From positions 62,001 to 126,000 of the forward strand of contig NZ_JANFAU010000011.1 of assembly GCF_026130605.1 (NCBI RefSeq): a stretch of DNA of 64,000 bases. Reading direction: 5' to 3'. The stretch's first letter is position 1. Every line of letters starts with the position of its first letter. The position numbers and the translations under genes were made by a program. Source of the DNA: Sphingomonas lycopersici. GTDB taxonomy: Bacteria > Pseudomonadota > Alphaproteobacteria > Sphingomonadales > Sphingomonadaceae. Shown piece after piece: positions 40,737 through 49,285 of this stretch. A model generated the notes under the pieces. That model was not told the origin of the DNA. It searched no databases and saw only the letters and a list, made by a program, of their open reading frames with translations.

Positions 40737-40760
40737 GTGACTAATATGTCAACTAGTCAC
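40737..40760. promoter_or_regulatory. TetR-type operator upstream of the adaptor gene
   Basis: Half-sites GTGACTA and TAGTCAC, 10 bases apart, lie upstream of the adaptor gene and overlap a TTGACA -35-like element read on the minus strand. The same half-sites and spacing occur at 41434 between the TetR gene and the outer-membrane factor gene. Together they suggest that the TetR protein controls both transcripts. Confidence 0.72.
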
Positions 40761-40776
40761 TCGCAAGCATTCGACT

Positions 40777-41394
40777 TCAAGGCGCGAGGCTACGCAGCAC
40801 CAGACCGGTCACCTCGGTCTGGGCATCGGGCAGGAGGTCGAGGCTGCGCTCGAGGAAAACGGGGTCGATGAAGGGCTTGAGAGCATAGAAGATCGACCGG
40901 CGAGTTTCGTCGAGCGGGGTCTTGCGCTCGAACTCGCCATTCTCGCGGCCTTCCTTGAGAATCTCTTCGAGCAGGTCCTGCAGGCGCTCGGTATAGGCCT
41001 GCACGGCCTCCCAGTTCTCGGACGACGCATGGACAGCGATCTCGTAGAGCTTGCGATCGGTGAAGAGCAGCTCCACGGTTGCGCTAGTCACGGTTCTCGC
41101 GAATCTGCGCAACTTGTCGGTCGCGTCCTGGCCCTCGTCCACTGCCTCCCGGGTCTGGTCGAATAGCCCGCCTACACACTCGGCGCAGATCGCTTCACCA
41201 ATCGCCTGCTTCGATTCGAAAAAGCGATAGATATAGGCCTTGGAGAAACCGATCTCGCGCGCGAGGTCCGACACCGTCGTCTTGTCATAGCCGTAATGCG
41301 CGAAGCATTCGCGGGCAGCGTTGACGATCTGGTCCCGTACCGAATGCTCCGCCGGTCCGCGCGTCGCAGCCTTGCTTGTGCCCTGATTTTTCAT
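40777..41394 (-). CDS. TetR/AcrR family transcriptional regulator
   Basis: A 205-residue repressor-type protein starting at ATG 41394 (an ATG at 41406 is also in frame). The helix-turn-helix is at the N-terminus, with YGYDKTTVSDLAREIGFSKA and YIYRFFESKQAIGEAI. The C-terminal ligand domain is helical. It is divergent from the outer-membrane factor gene and 80 bp downstream of the adaptor promoter. Two near-identical palindromes flank its gene, at 40737 and 41434, and are its likely targets. Confidence 0.9.
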   Translation of the reverse strand: MKNQGTSKAATRGPAEHSVRDQIVNAARECFAHYGYDKTTVSDLAREIGFSKAYIYRFFESKQAIGEAICAECVGGLFDQTREAVDEGQDATDKLRRFARTVTSATVELLFTDRKLYEIAVHASSENWEAVQAYTERLQDLLEEILKEGRENGEFERKTPLDETRRSIFYALKPFIDPVFLERSLDLLPDAQTEVTGLVLRSLAP

Positions 41395-41433
41395 GGCCGC
41401 ACCCATAGCGTCAAAAGCCCGGATTGACAAATT

Positions 41434-41457
41434 GTGACCAAATACGTTATTAGTCAC
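41434..41457. promoter_or_regulatory. TetR-type operator between tetR and the outer-membrane factor
   Basis: Half-sites GTGACCA and TAGTCAC are 10 bases apart, as in the operator at 40737. A TTGACA -35-like hexamer at 41424-41429 lies directly upstream. The site covers the promoter of the outer-membrane factor gene (start 41463) and of tetR, so repression of both is likely. Confidence 0.72.
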
Positions 41458-41462
41458 AGTCC

Positions 41463-42950
41463 ATGAGACGGTTCATGGAATTGCTGGCGAACGGACGCAT
41501 GCGCATCTCATCTTCGATCCTGACGGTGGCCGGGACGGCTGCACTAGTCGGTGGCTGTGCCGTCGGTCCGGCCTATGTCGCACCTCAGACGGCGGCCCCG
41601 CCTGCCTTCATGGGCGGTCCCGCCGTCGAGGCCGCCACGGGCCAGGCAGCGAAGGTCGATCTGGTGAACTGGTGGCGATCGTTCGACGATCCGCTGCTGA
41701 CGAGCCTGGTCGAACGCGCGCTGGCGCAGAATCTCGACCTGCAGCAGGCGAGCGCCCGCGTCGTGCAGGCGCGTGCTGCATTGCGCCACGCCAGCGCCGA
41801 TCTCCTTCCTTCCGGACAGATCACTGGCCAGGCGAGCGAGAATTATCAGTCGCTCGAGACGCCGCAGGGCCGGATCGCCAGCGCATTGCCCGGCTTCAAC
41901 CGCGAGGCGCAAAGCTATGACCTGAATCTCGGCGTGAGCTGGGAGCTCGATCTCTTCGGCGGCAAGGATGCAGCCCGCAACGCCGCACGCGCCGATTGGC
42001 AGGCATCGACGGCGGCGGCGATTGCCGCGCGGCTCACCGTCGCCGCGCAGACCGCCGACACCTATATCGCGATCCGCAGCCTGCAGGCGCGGCTCCACGT
42101 CGCCCGCAACCAGCTACAGGTTCAGCAGCAGCTGGTCGACCTGGTCACACTTCAATATCGCAAGGGCGTGGCGGCCGAATTGCAGCTGCGCCAGGCCGAG
42201 GGAGCTTTGGCGCAAGTCAAAGCGGGCGTTCCGGAGCTGGAGCAGAACCTCGATACCGCGATGAACGCGCTGGACGTCCTGCTCGGCCTTCAGCCCGGCT
42301 CGACCCGGCCCGAACTCGCGGCGGTCGCGCCGATCCCCAACCTGCCTGCTGTCTCGGACGCTGGCGGCCCGCCCGCCTTGCTGCGTCGGCGCCCGGACAT
42401 CGTCGCAGCCGAGCGCACACTCGCCGCGTCGAATGCGCGGATCGGCGTGGCGATCTCCGAATATTATCCGAAATTCTCGCTAAGCGGCCTGCTCGGCACG
42501 GCGACGATGGGCGTCGGCGGATTGTTCAGCGGCAATGCCACCCAGGCGAGTGGCATTTTCGGACTACGCTGGCGCCTGTTCGACTTCGGCCGCATCGACG
42601 CCGAGATCGCCGCTGCCCGAGGTCGCAACGCCGAGGCGCTGGCAGCCTATCGCCTGACGGTCCTCAGAGCCTCGGAGGATGTGGAGAACACCTTTTCGGC
42701 GCTCGTCAAGCAGCAGGCCCGCGCGCAGATCCTCGACCAAGGCGTCTCCTCTCTAACCCGGGCGCGCGCATCCTCCTTTGCTGCCTATAAGAGCGGTGTC
42801 TCCAGCCTGCTCGATGTGCTCGACGCCGACCAGCGCCTTCTGGCCAGCCGCGATGCCGAAATACAGTCGAAAGCGGCAGCCGCCCGCGCCGCCATCGCTT
42901 CCTTCCGGGCGCTCGGCGGTGGGTGGGATGCCTCGATTGCGCCCGGCTGA
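41463..42950 (+). CDS. RND efflux outer-membrane factor (NodT/OprM family)
   Basis: A 495-residue trimeric outer-membrane channel. The signal region ends LVGGC with a lipidated Cys, and a later ATG at 41499 would give a neater signal peptide (MRISSSILTVAGTAALVGGC). The two OEP repeats are seen as WWRSFDDPLLTSLVERALAQ and, in the second half, GLRWRLFDFGRIDAEIAAAR. The FDFGR segment and the LRRRPDIVAAERTLAASNA block are typical of the family. It is divergent from tetR and completes the tripartite pump with the genes on the other strand. Confidence 0.93.
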   Translation: MRRFMELLANGRMRISSSILTVAGTAALVGGCAVGPAYVAPQTAAPPAFMGGPAVEAATGQAAKVDLVNWWRSFDDPLLTSLVERALAQNLDLQQASARVVQARAALRHASADLLPSGQITGQASENYQSLETPQGRIASALPGFNREAQSYDLNLGVSWELDLFGGKDAARNAARADWQASTAAAIAARLTVAAQTADTYIAIRSLQARLHVARNQLQVQQQLVDLVTLQYRKGVAAELQLRQAEGALAQVKAGVPELEQNLDTAMNALDVLLGLQPGSTRPELAAVAPIPNLPAVSDAGGPPALLRRRPDIVAAERTLAASNARIGVAISEYYPKFSLSGLLGTATMGVGGLFSGNATQASGIFGLRWRLFDFGRIDAEIAAARGRNAEALAAYRLTVLRASEDVENTFSALVKQQARAQILDQGVSSLTRARASSFAAYKSGVSSLLDVLDADQRLLASRDAEIQSKAAAARAAIASFRALGGGWDASIAPG

Positions 42951-43104
42951 GCCGACAAGGCGGGTGCGGCTTTCGGGTTCGCGCCGCATGGACGACATCC
43001 TCGCCGCAGCCTCCTTGCCGCCCGTCTCTAGCCTCTATCGCCGGACGATATTGCCCACCAGTCCCGACCCAATCTCTGCCATTTACAACACGGAGCCCAT
43101 CACC

Positions 43105-43998
43105 ATGGATGACGTCATCATCATCGGCGGCAGCTTTGCCGGCCTCGCCGCCGCGCTGCAGCTCGGCCGTGCCCGCCGGAAGGTCACGGTCCTCGATACC
43201 GGCCTGCCGCGCAACCGCTTCGCCGGCCGTTCGCATGGCATGCTCGGCCACGATCACAAGCCACCGCTGGACATCCTCGCCGAGGCGCGGCTGCAGCTGG
43301 CGCGTTATCCCGCGATCAGGCTGGTCAATGCCCGGGCCGACAGCGTCTCCGGCGCCATCGACGATTTCTCCGTCCTCACTGGCGATGGCGAAAGCCTTAA
43401 GGCGCGCCGCCTGATCCTGAGCTATGGCATCGTCGATCAGATGCCCGATGTTCCGGGCTTTGCCGAAGGCTGGGGTACCTCGATCATTCCTTGCCCCTAT
43501 TGCGATGGCTTTGAAGTTGCCGACCAGCATTGGGGCCTTATCTGGTCGGGTCCGCAGTCAATGAATCAGGTCAGGCTGTTCCACGACTGGACGGACAGCT
43601 TGACGGTCTTCACCGATGGTCACGACATTCCGCCCGATATCCGGGCCGATCTGGAGCGTCGCAACACACCTGTCGTCGATGGCCGGATCACTGAAATCGC
43701 CCGCCATGGGGACCATAACGCCACCCTCAAACTCGATTCCGGCCCCGATGTCGCGGTCGACATCCTGTTCGCGCATCCGCGCAACAAGCCGTCCGCAAGC
43801 CTCCATGAAATACTTGGTCTCGCCACCGTCGCGACGCCGCTAGGCATCGTTCTCAAGGTCGACGAGCGCCGCGAAACCAGCCTGCCCGGCATATACGCCG
43901 CGGGAGACCTTACCAACCCCACTCTGCCGTCGGTCACCACGGCATCATGGCAAGGCGCGATGGCGGGCATCTTCGCCCAGCAGTCGATGCTGGTTTGA
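43105..43998 (+). CDS. NAD(P)/FAD-dependent oxidoreductase, TrxR/GliT-like
   Basis: A 297-residue flavoprotein of the low-molecular-weight thioredoxin reductase fold. The FAD motif is VIIIGGSFAGLAAALQL near residue 4, the redox CxxC is in IIPCPYCDGFEVAD near residue 131, and the C-terminal FAD segment is GIYAAGDLTNPTLPSVT. These CPYCDG proteins act on small-molecule disulfides or dithiols as often as on thioredoxin. ATG 43105 starts the protein; the ORF extends further upstream but without similarity. The SDR gene follows 8 bp later, so they are likely co-transcribed. Confidence 0.9.
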   Translation: MDDVIIIGGSFAGLAAALQLGRARRKVTVLDTGLPRNRFAGRSHGMLGHDHKPPLDILAEARLQLARYPAIRLVNARADSVSGAIDDFSVLTGDGESLKARRLILSYGIVDQMPDVPGFAEGWGTSIIPCPYCDGFEVADQHWGLIWSGPQSMNQVRLFHDWTDSLTVFTDGHDIPPDIRADLERRNTPVVDGRITEIARHGDHNATLKLDSGPDVAVDILFAHPRNKPSASLHEILGLATVATPLGIVLKVDERRETSLPGIYAAGDLTNPTLPSVTTASWQGAMAGIFAQQSMLV

Positions 43999-44006
43999 GG
44001 AAGAGA

Positions 44007-44810
44007 ATGATGTCGAAAGAATCAATGAACAGCTTCGCTGGGAAATGGGCCTTGATCACCGGGGCATCAAGTGGCCTCGGCCTTGAATTTGCAGATCTGC
44101 TGGCTGCGCAGAACGTCAATCTCGTATTGGCGGCCCGGCGGCAGGAGCCGATGAAAAAACTGGCCGCCGATCTCCGCCGCAAATACGGCGTGGATGTGCT
44201 GGTCGAGGCGATCGATCTTGCGTCGCCGGGCGCGGCGGGCCGCTTGAAATCCGGTCTCGATGCGAAATCGGTGATCGTCGACATCTTGCTGAACAATGCC
44301 GGATACGGCTTGCACGGCGACTTGCTGGAAACGCCGATCGAGCGCACCGCGAACATGATCCAGCTCAACATCACGACGCTCACGGAACTGACCTATCTCT
44401 TCGGTCGCGATATGGCCGAGCGCCGATCCGGACATATCCTCCTCGTCGCCAGCCTGATGGCCTTCCAGGCCGTTCCCACCTACGCGGCTTATGCGGCGAC
44501 CAAGGCATATGTCCTCACCCTTGGTGAGGCCCTGCACGACGAGCTCCGCCCGCATGGCGTGGTCGCTACTACCCTCTGCCCGGGCCACACCGAGACAGGC
44601 TTCGATGAGGCCGCCGGCGCGACCGCATCGGCCTTGTTGCGCCTCCTCACCATGAAGCCTCGTCCGGTCGCCACGAGCGGTATCAGGGCGTTGCTGCGAG
44701 GAAGGGCCATGGAGATCGCGGGCCTCTCGAACAAGATGGTAGCCTTCTCAAATCGTCTGACGCCGCGGTCAATGCAAAGGGCCACGATGAAAAGAGTAGT
44801 GGACGCTTAA
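44007..44810 (+). CDS. SDR family NAD(P)-dependent oxidoreductase
   Basis: A 267-residue SDR starting at ATG 44007 or 44010 behind GAGGAAGAG. The cofactor motif is ALITGASSGLGLEFADLLA near residues 14-32, NNAGYG marks the central strand and the catalytic Tyr and Lys are in YAAYAATKAYVLTL. The sequence resembles the DltE/short-chain dehydrogenase (SDR family NAD(P)-binding) group, with a C-terminal hydrophobic end. The preceding gene is a flavoprotein 8 bp upstream. The substrate is unknown. Confidence 0.88.
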   Translation: MMSKESMNSFAGKWALITGASSGLGLEFADLLAAQNVNLVLAARRQEPMKKLAADLRRKYGVDVLVEAIDLASPGAAGRLKSGLDAKSVIVDILLNNAGYGLHGDLLETPIERTANMIQLNITTLTELTYLFGRDMAERRSGHILLVASLMAFQAVPTYAAYAATKAYVLTLGEALHDELRPHGVVATTLCPGHTETGFDEAAGATASALLRLLTMKPRPVATSGIRALLRGRAMEIAGLSNKMVAFSNRLTPRSMQRATMKRVVDA

Positions 44811-44974
44811 CGCCTTGAGCGCTGGCGTGCGGACTCATCTGGCAAACGAAGGCTCTGACTGCGGCCGCTGACCAGACCCGTGTTTCGACCTAGCGCCCAG
44901 CGTCGTTCGCGGCTGCCATCGACGCGCTCAGGACCTGGCGCGCTTCCAGCAACGAATCAGAACAAGGATATGAC

Positions 44975-45838
44975 ATGGCAGAGCAAAATGACGATCAGGT
45001 CACCGATTGGAATGACCAAAGCGGGGAGCGCTGGGTCGTCCACCAGGCCCGGCTCGACGCCATGTTGGCGGTATTCGGCCAGGTCGCGATCGAAGCCGCC
45101 GCGCCCGCGAAGGGCGAGCGCGTGCTGGACGTCGGCTGCGGCGCAGGCGCGTCGAGTCTCGCCCTGGCTGCCCGCGTCGGCTCGGCGGGTCAAGTGCTGG
45201 GCGTGGACATATCCGAACCGCTGATCGGCCGGGCGCGCGCGCTTGCGCCAAAGGATTCGCCGGCTCTGTTCCGAGTAGCCGACGCCAGCAGCGCCGAGCT
45301 GCCCGATGGTCGGTTCGACATTTTGTTCTCACGATTCGGAGTAATGTTCTTCGACGATCCGACAGGGGCGTTCGCCCATATGCGGCGCGCTCTCCAGCCG
45401 GGCGGGCGGGTCGCTTTCGTTTGCTGGCGCGGCGCGACCGAGAACGATTGGATGCGCCTGCCGATGAGCGCGATCAAGGGTATCGTCCCGCCGACCGCGC
45501 CGGCCGATCCCGAAGCGCCCGGCCCGTTCTCGTTCGGCGACTGGGGGCGGGTGGCGCGCATCCTGACGGGCGCCGGCTTCACCGATATCGCAATCGCACC
45601 CTTCGATGCTGCGGTCCCGTTCGGCGAGGGCGGAACGCGGGACGCGGCGATCGACGACGCGGTGCATATGGCGCTTGAGGCCGGCCCGCTGTCGCGCGTG
45701 CTCGCTGATCAGCCCGACGACATCCGCACCCGCATCTCGGCCGCGGTTCGGGCCGCCTTCGCGGCCCTCCCCGGCGAGCGGTCGGTAATGATCAGCGGCG
45801 CGGCGTGGATCGTCACAGCGCACAATCCGGGAAGCTGA
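44975..45838 (+). CDS. Class I SAM-dependent methyltransferase
   Basis: A 287-residue methyltransferase. Motif I is VLDVGCGAGASSLALAARVG at about residues 46-65, followed by LGVDISEPLIGRAR and the motif IV/V region FDILFSRFGVMFFDDPTGAF. AAGGATATGAC precedes the ATG. It resembles the UbiE/COQ5-like methyltransferase group that acts on small organic molecules. It begins 164 bp after the SDR gene; no clear promoter is visible in that gap. The substrate is unknown. Confidence 0.88.
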   Translation: MAEQNDDQVTDWNDQSGERWVVHQARLDAMLAVFGQVAIEAAAPAKGERVLDVGCGAGASSLALAARVGSAGQVLGVDISEPLIGRARALAPKDSPALFRVADASSAELPDGRFDILFSRFGVMFFDDPTGAFAHMRRALQPGGRVAFVCWRGATENDWMRLPMSAIKGIVPPTAPADPEAPGPFSFGDWGRVARILTGAGFTDIAIAPFDAAVPFGEGGTRDAAIDDAVHMALEAGPLSRVLADQPDDIRTRISAAVRAAFAALPGERSVMISGAAWIVTAHNPGS

Positions 45839-45998
45839 CAGGGATTGCGGGGAGAGAATGCAACAATGAACAGGGGCGGCTTTGGGGTTGCTAGGTTATC
45901 AACCCAATGGCGGAATTTAGGCGCAAAGACGCCACCCGCCCATTGAGAAGATCCGCTGCACGGACCGGCACCGTTTCCCAACGAACTATTTTTCGAGT

Positions 45999-46865
45999 TC
46001 ACTCTTTCAGGCGATCGGCGAGGCGTCGAACATAATCAACGAGCGTGATCGTTCCGCGCAGCGGATCCGTGATGTTGTCGAACCCGCGATCCAAAGCGGC
46101 ACCAGTCATGCGTGCGTAAGCATCGGCGGCAGGCTCCGAGAAACCGAGAGCCCGGTAGGCCGTGCGCCACTGTTCACGCGGAGTGACCTCGACCTCTACG
46201 GGCCGCTCCAGAACCTCGGCGAAGGCCGCCGCCACGTCAGTCGGCGTGTAACGCGATGGTCCCTCGATGTAGCGGATACCGACATCATCGAGCCCGGACA
46301 TCAGCCGGTCCGCTGCGATACGGCCCAGATCGTCAGGAGCGGCCATGGGCAGCTTCAGGTTGGCAGGGAGCATCGTGGCGAGCTTGCCGGAGCCGCGCAC
46401 ATCTTCCAGCTGCTCGTCCCAGTTGCTCATGTAGAATGGTGCCCGGTTGATCGCTGCCGGGATGGAACGCCGGCGCAGCCCTTCCTCCAGTTCCCACAAC
46501 ACCGAGGCATCCCCAACGCGCTCGCCCGGCTGCGCGCCCGCAGTCGATTCCGCCACGACCTTCTCCAGGCCCGACCCATCGAGCGCCGCCAGGATGCCCG
46601 CGACGCCGGCTCGTTCGACGGCGTCGGTATCCGTCTTCACGTCTGCAGGAGGGTTCAGCAGGAAGGCGCGGCGGCCGCGTGCGAAGGCGCGCCGCAATGA
46701 CTCAGGGTCGCTCACATCGGCGACGGCGACCTCAGCCCCCCTTTCGCGCCAGCGATCGCCGCGGGTTTCATCATGCGTGACGATTATCACTTTCTGATCG
46801 CGACCCAGCAGCGTTCTCGCGACGGCGGAACCGACATGGCCATTGGCTCCCATAACCACGAACAT
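45999..46865 (-). CDS. NmrA-like NAD(P)-binding protein
   Basis: A 288-residue atypical SDR of the NmrA group, which binds NAD(P) and often senses redox state or reduces quinones. The dinucleotide motif is VVMGANGHVGSAVARTL near the N-terminus; NRAPFYMSNWDEQLEDVR in the middle and the RYIEGPSRYTPTDVAAAF segment are typical of this group. I start at ATG 46865, about 8 bases after GGAGG; the ATG 46871 is too close to it. It is divergent from the AraC-type gene, which suggests mutual regulation. Confidence 0.87.
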   Translation of the reverse strand: MFVVMGANGHVGSAVARTLLGRDQKVIIVTHDETRGDRWRERGAEVAVADVSDPESLRRAFARGRRAFLLNPPADVKTDTDAVERAGVAGILAALDGSGLEKVVAESTAGAQPGERVGDASVLWELEEGLRRRSIPAAINRAPFYMSNWDEQLEDVRGSGKLATMLPANLKLPMAAPDDLGRIAADRLMSGLDDVGIRYIEGPSRYTPTDVAAAFAEVLERPVEVEVTPREQWRTAYRALGFSEPAADAYARMTGAALDRGFDNITDPLRGTITLVDYVRRLADRLKE

Positions 46866-46903
46866 TAGCATCTCCTCCGGAGGGCGACGCCTAGCACGCC
46901 GCT

Positions 46904-46920
46904 CTGACAGTTCTTGTCAG
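46904..46920. promoter_or_regulatory. Short inverted repeat CTGACA-5-TGTCAG
   Basis: A perfect 6-bp inverted repeat with a 5-base spacer lies 39 bp upstream of the NmrA-like start. It could be an operator for the divergent regulators or a short hairpin in the leader. I do not recognise the binding protein. Confidence 0.4.
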
Positions 46921-47008
46921 GAACGCCACAGCTGCAGGCCAGGATCCAGCTTGCGATATTCACCCAGGAGAAGGCGTGTCGCACTTACGCGATCGCGTTT
47001 GCAGCTGA

Positions 47009-47044
47009 TTGCGGTTTGACCGATCCCAAACCGCAAGATCGGTC
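47009..47044. promoter_or_regulatory. Interleaved inverted repeats before the AraC-type gene
   Basis: TTGCGGTTT (47009-47017) pairs with AAACCGCAA (47028-47036), and GACCGATC (47018-47025) pairs with GATCGGTC (47037-47044). The two perfect repeats are interleaved as X-Y-X'-Y', with only two bases (CC) unpaired between them. As DNA this is a double operator; as RNA it could give alternative hairpins. It lies 53 bp before the AraC-type start codon. Confidence 0.6.
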
Positions 47045-47097
47045 GAGCAGACTACGGCTATGAGCGACTAGCTGGTGCTGCCACGGAGGCAGGAACG

Positions 47098-47982
47098 ATG
47101 AAGACGGCGCTTCAAAACTATCACGCCCGCATGCAGCGGGCGCTGGATTATATAGACCAGCATCTGGACAATGATCTGGATCTGGAAACGGTGAGCCGCA
47201 TCGCGGCTTTCTCGAAATTCCATTTCCACCGGCAGTTTTCGGCGACCTTCGGTTTGCCCCTGTATCGCTATGTCCAGCTTGCTCGGATGAAGCGCGCTTC
47301 GCACCGACTGGTCTCGAAAGACGCTCAGAGCGTCACGGAGATCGCAATGGATGCCGGTTACGACGCACCGGATGCATTCGCCCGCGCCTTCCGGCGAAGG
47401 GTGGGACAATCGCCTTCGTCGTTTCGGGACTCTCCCGACTGGGAGCCGTGGCTTGTGGCCTTCGGGCCTCTCGAGAATGTGAGGAACAAGCTCATGCAGA
47501 TTATCTTCGAACAAGATGACGTGACGATCCGCGACGTGCCGCCGACACCGGTGGCAATCCTGGAGCATCGGGGCGACCGGGCGAGACTCGGCGATACCAT
47601 CCAGCGCTTCAGGGACTGGCGCAACGCTGCCAACTTGTCGCCCGAGACGAGCCCGACCTTCATGGTCTTTCGCTCGGAAAGGTGTCCCGCAAACCCGGCC
47701 GACTACAGCATGGACCTTTGTGCCGGAATCGACGGACTAATCGAGCCGAACGACAAGCAGGTAAAAGCTGGCGTGATCCCTGGCGGACGCTGCGCGGTGC
47801 TGCGCTATCCCGGCAATACCAACAATCTCGAGCCTGCCGCGCTCTATCTCTATCGCGATTGGCTTCCGACCAGCGGCGAGGAGGTACGCGATTTCCCAAT
47901 CTACTGCCAGCGCCGGCTCTCTTTTATCCCGGAGACACCGGCGCACGAGGTCGTCGTGGAGCTTTTCCTGCCGCTGAAATAG
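47098..47982 (+). CDS. AraC family regulator with GyrI-like domain
   Basis: A 294-residue regulator with an N-terminal AraC/XylS DNA-binding domain (about residues 10-110; two helix-turn-helix motifs, LETVSRIAAFSKFHFHRQF and VTEIAMDAGYDAPDAFARAF) and a C-terminal GyrI-like effector domain (about 140-294, VTIRDVPPTPVAILEHRGD). The GyrI fold binds small amphipathic drugs or metabolites, as in Rob and BmrR. It is divergent from the NmrA-like gene, with two perfect inverted repeats in between that could be its binding site. It probably senses an electrophile or drug. Confidence 0.9.
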   Translation: MKTALQNYHARMQRALDYIDQHLDNDLDLETVSRIAAFSKFHFHRQFSATFGLPLYRYVQLARMKRASHRLVSKDAQSVTEIAMDAGYDAPDAFARAFRRRVGQSPSSFRDSPDWEPWLVAFGPLENVRNKLMQIIFEQDDVTIRDVPPTPVAILEHRGDRARLGDTIQRFRDWRNAANLSPETSPTFMVFRSERCPANPADYSMDLCAGIDGLIEPNDKQVKAGVIPGGRCAVLRYPGNTNNLEPAALYLYRDWLPTSGEEVRDFPIYCQRRLSFIPETPAHEVVVELFLPLK

Positions 47983-48127
47983 CGCCCCCAGACGGCGGCT
48001 TTTCGCCTTCCGATTGCAGGAAGCGGACAAGCCGCCGTTTCCAGCGACTGGCTGAGCAGCAACCTCGTCGCAGAATATTTTTTGGATGCGCGATCCGTTC
48101 CGATCCGGTTCGCCGTCTAGCCTATCG

Positions 48128-48149
48128 GAACACCGATCTTCCGGTGTTC
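48128..48149. promoter_or_regulatory. Inverted repeat before the ABM-SDR-ECF operon
   Basis: GAACACCG / CGGTGTTC is a perfect 8-bp inverted repeat with a 6-base spacer, ending 13 bp before the ATG of the monooxygenase gene. It could be an operator or a leader hairpin near the ribosome binding site (GGGAG at 48152). The regulator is unknown; the AraC-type protein upstream is a candidate. Confidence 0.5.
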
Positions 48150-48162
48150 GAGGGAGTTCGAG

Positions 48163-48483
48163 ATGGACAACATCACTTTCCGGCAAGACGCCACCGTCCT
48201 GGTGAACGTACTGACGTGCGAGCCGGCCGATCAGAACGGATTGCTGGCGCTGCTGCGCGAGAATACCGATCAGGTGGTCGCCGGCCTGGGCGGCTGGATC
48301 TCGACCAGCCTTCTCGCGGCCGCCGACGGCTCGCGGGTCGTCATTGTCTCGCAGTGGCGGGATACAGAGGCGGTCAAAGGCATGCAGGCGGACGCGTGTA
48401 TGCAGGCCTATTTCCCGAGGATCGCCGCACTTGCCCGCTTCGACTCGATCGTCGGCACCGTTGCGCATGCGCGTGCGGCTTGA
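48163..48483 (+). CDS. Antibiotic biosynthesis monooxygenase (ABM) domain protein
   Basis: A 106-residue ferredoxin-like-fold protein of the ABM (DUF) group. The N-terminal TVLVNVLTCEPADQNGLLAL and the later DGSRVVIVSQWRDTEAVKGM blocks fit the family, in which members oxidise aromatics or degrade haem or bind small molecules without a cofactor. GGGAG lies before the ATG. The next gene follows 16 bp later. It is the first gene of what appears to be a four-gene unit. Confidence 0.8.
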   Translation: MDNITFRQDATVLVNVLTCEPADQNGLLALLRENTDQVVAGLGGWISTSLLAAADGSRVVIVSQWRDTEAVKGMQADACMQAYFPRIAALARFDSIVGTVAHARAA

Positions 48484-48499
48484 GTCCCGGAGAACGATA

Positions 48500-49276
48500 A
48501 TGACCGGATTGGAAAACAAGCGGGCAATCGTCACAGGCGGGAGTGCCGGAATCGGGCTGGAGATCGTCCGCTCACTGCGCGCCCAAGGGGCAGAGGTGAC
48601 CGCAATCGCGCGGAACGATGCGAAGCTCGACGCGGCGCGGGATGCCGGTGCTCGGGCGATTGTGGGCGACGCTACCGACGCAGGCTTAATCGGAAGCGCG
48701 ATCGACACCGTTGACCCCGACATCCTGATCCTCAACGCAGGCGCGCGCCTCGCTGCGAAGACCCTGGACCGCCAGAACTGGGACGATTTCTCGGCAATCT
48801 GGAACACCGACGTCAGGGCGACCTTCGTCGGCATCCAGGCGGCGCTCCATCGACCCTTGCGGCCAGGATCGCGCGTGCTGGTAATGTCGAGCGGCGCGGC
48901 CATGGTTATGAGCCTGCCGGCGATAAAGCCCGAGGATTTGCGGATGTCCGGCGGCTATATCGGCGCCAAGCGCATGGTGTGGTTCATGGCGCACCAAGCC
49001 AATGCTGTCTCGCGTGAGCGCGGTCTCAACGTCCTCTTTCAGGTCCTCGTACCGGCCCAGTTGATGGCCGGAACCGAGCTTGGCCGCGTAGTCGCGACCG
49101 CATATGCGGACGCCGAGGGGATTACGGTCGAGGAGCATATCCTCGGACGCTACGGTTCGCATCTCGAGCCAGCGCAGGTCGGACGGCAGGTCGCAGAGCT
49201 GCTTGACGACCCTGCCTACCGCACCGGCGTGGCCTATGGCATTCGCGCCGGCGTGCAGCCCTTCCCGCTCGATTGA
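48500..49276 (+). CDS. SDR family oxidoreductase
   Basis: A 258-residue SDR starting at ATG 48500 after CGGAGAACGATA. The cofactor motif is AIVTGGSAGIGLEIVRSL near residues 9-26; the NAG motif is LNAGARLA. The active-site Ser is in VLVMSSGAAM and the Tyr-x3-Lys in GYIGAKRM, with an unusual PAIKPEDLRMSG stretch between them. It is part of the operon with the ABM protein and the ECF sigma factor. The substrate is unknown. Confidence 0.85.
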   Translation: MTGLENKRAIVTGGSAGIGLEIVRSLRAQGAEVTAIARNDAKLDAARDAGARAIVGDATDAGLIGSAIDTVDPDILILNAGARLAAKTLDRQNWDDFSAIWNTDVRATFVGIQAALHRPLRPGSRVLVMSSGAAMVMSLPAIKPEDLRMSGGYIGAKRMVWFMAHQANAVSRERGLNVLFQVLVPAQLMAGTELGRVVATAYADAEGITVEEHILGRYGSHLEPAQVGRQVAELLDDPAYRTGVAYGIRAGVQPFPLD

Positions 49277-49285
49277 GAAAGCCTG

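Noticed and set aside
47009..47044. A full H-type RNA pseudoknot
   Set aside because: The stems are directly abutting with zero-length linkers, so both cannot form at full length; alternative hairpins or a DNA operator are more likely.
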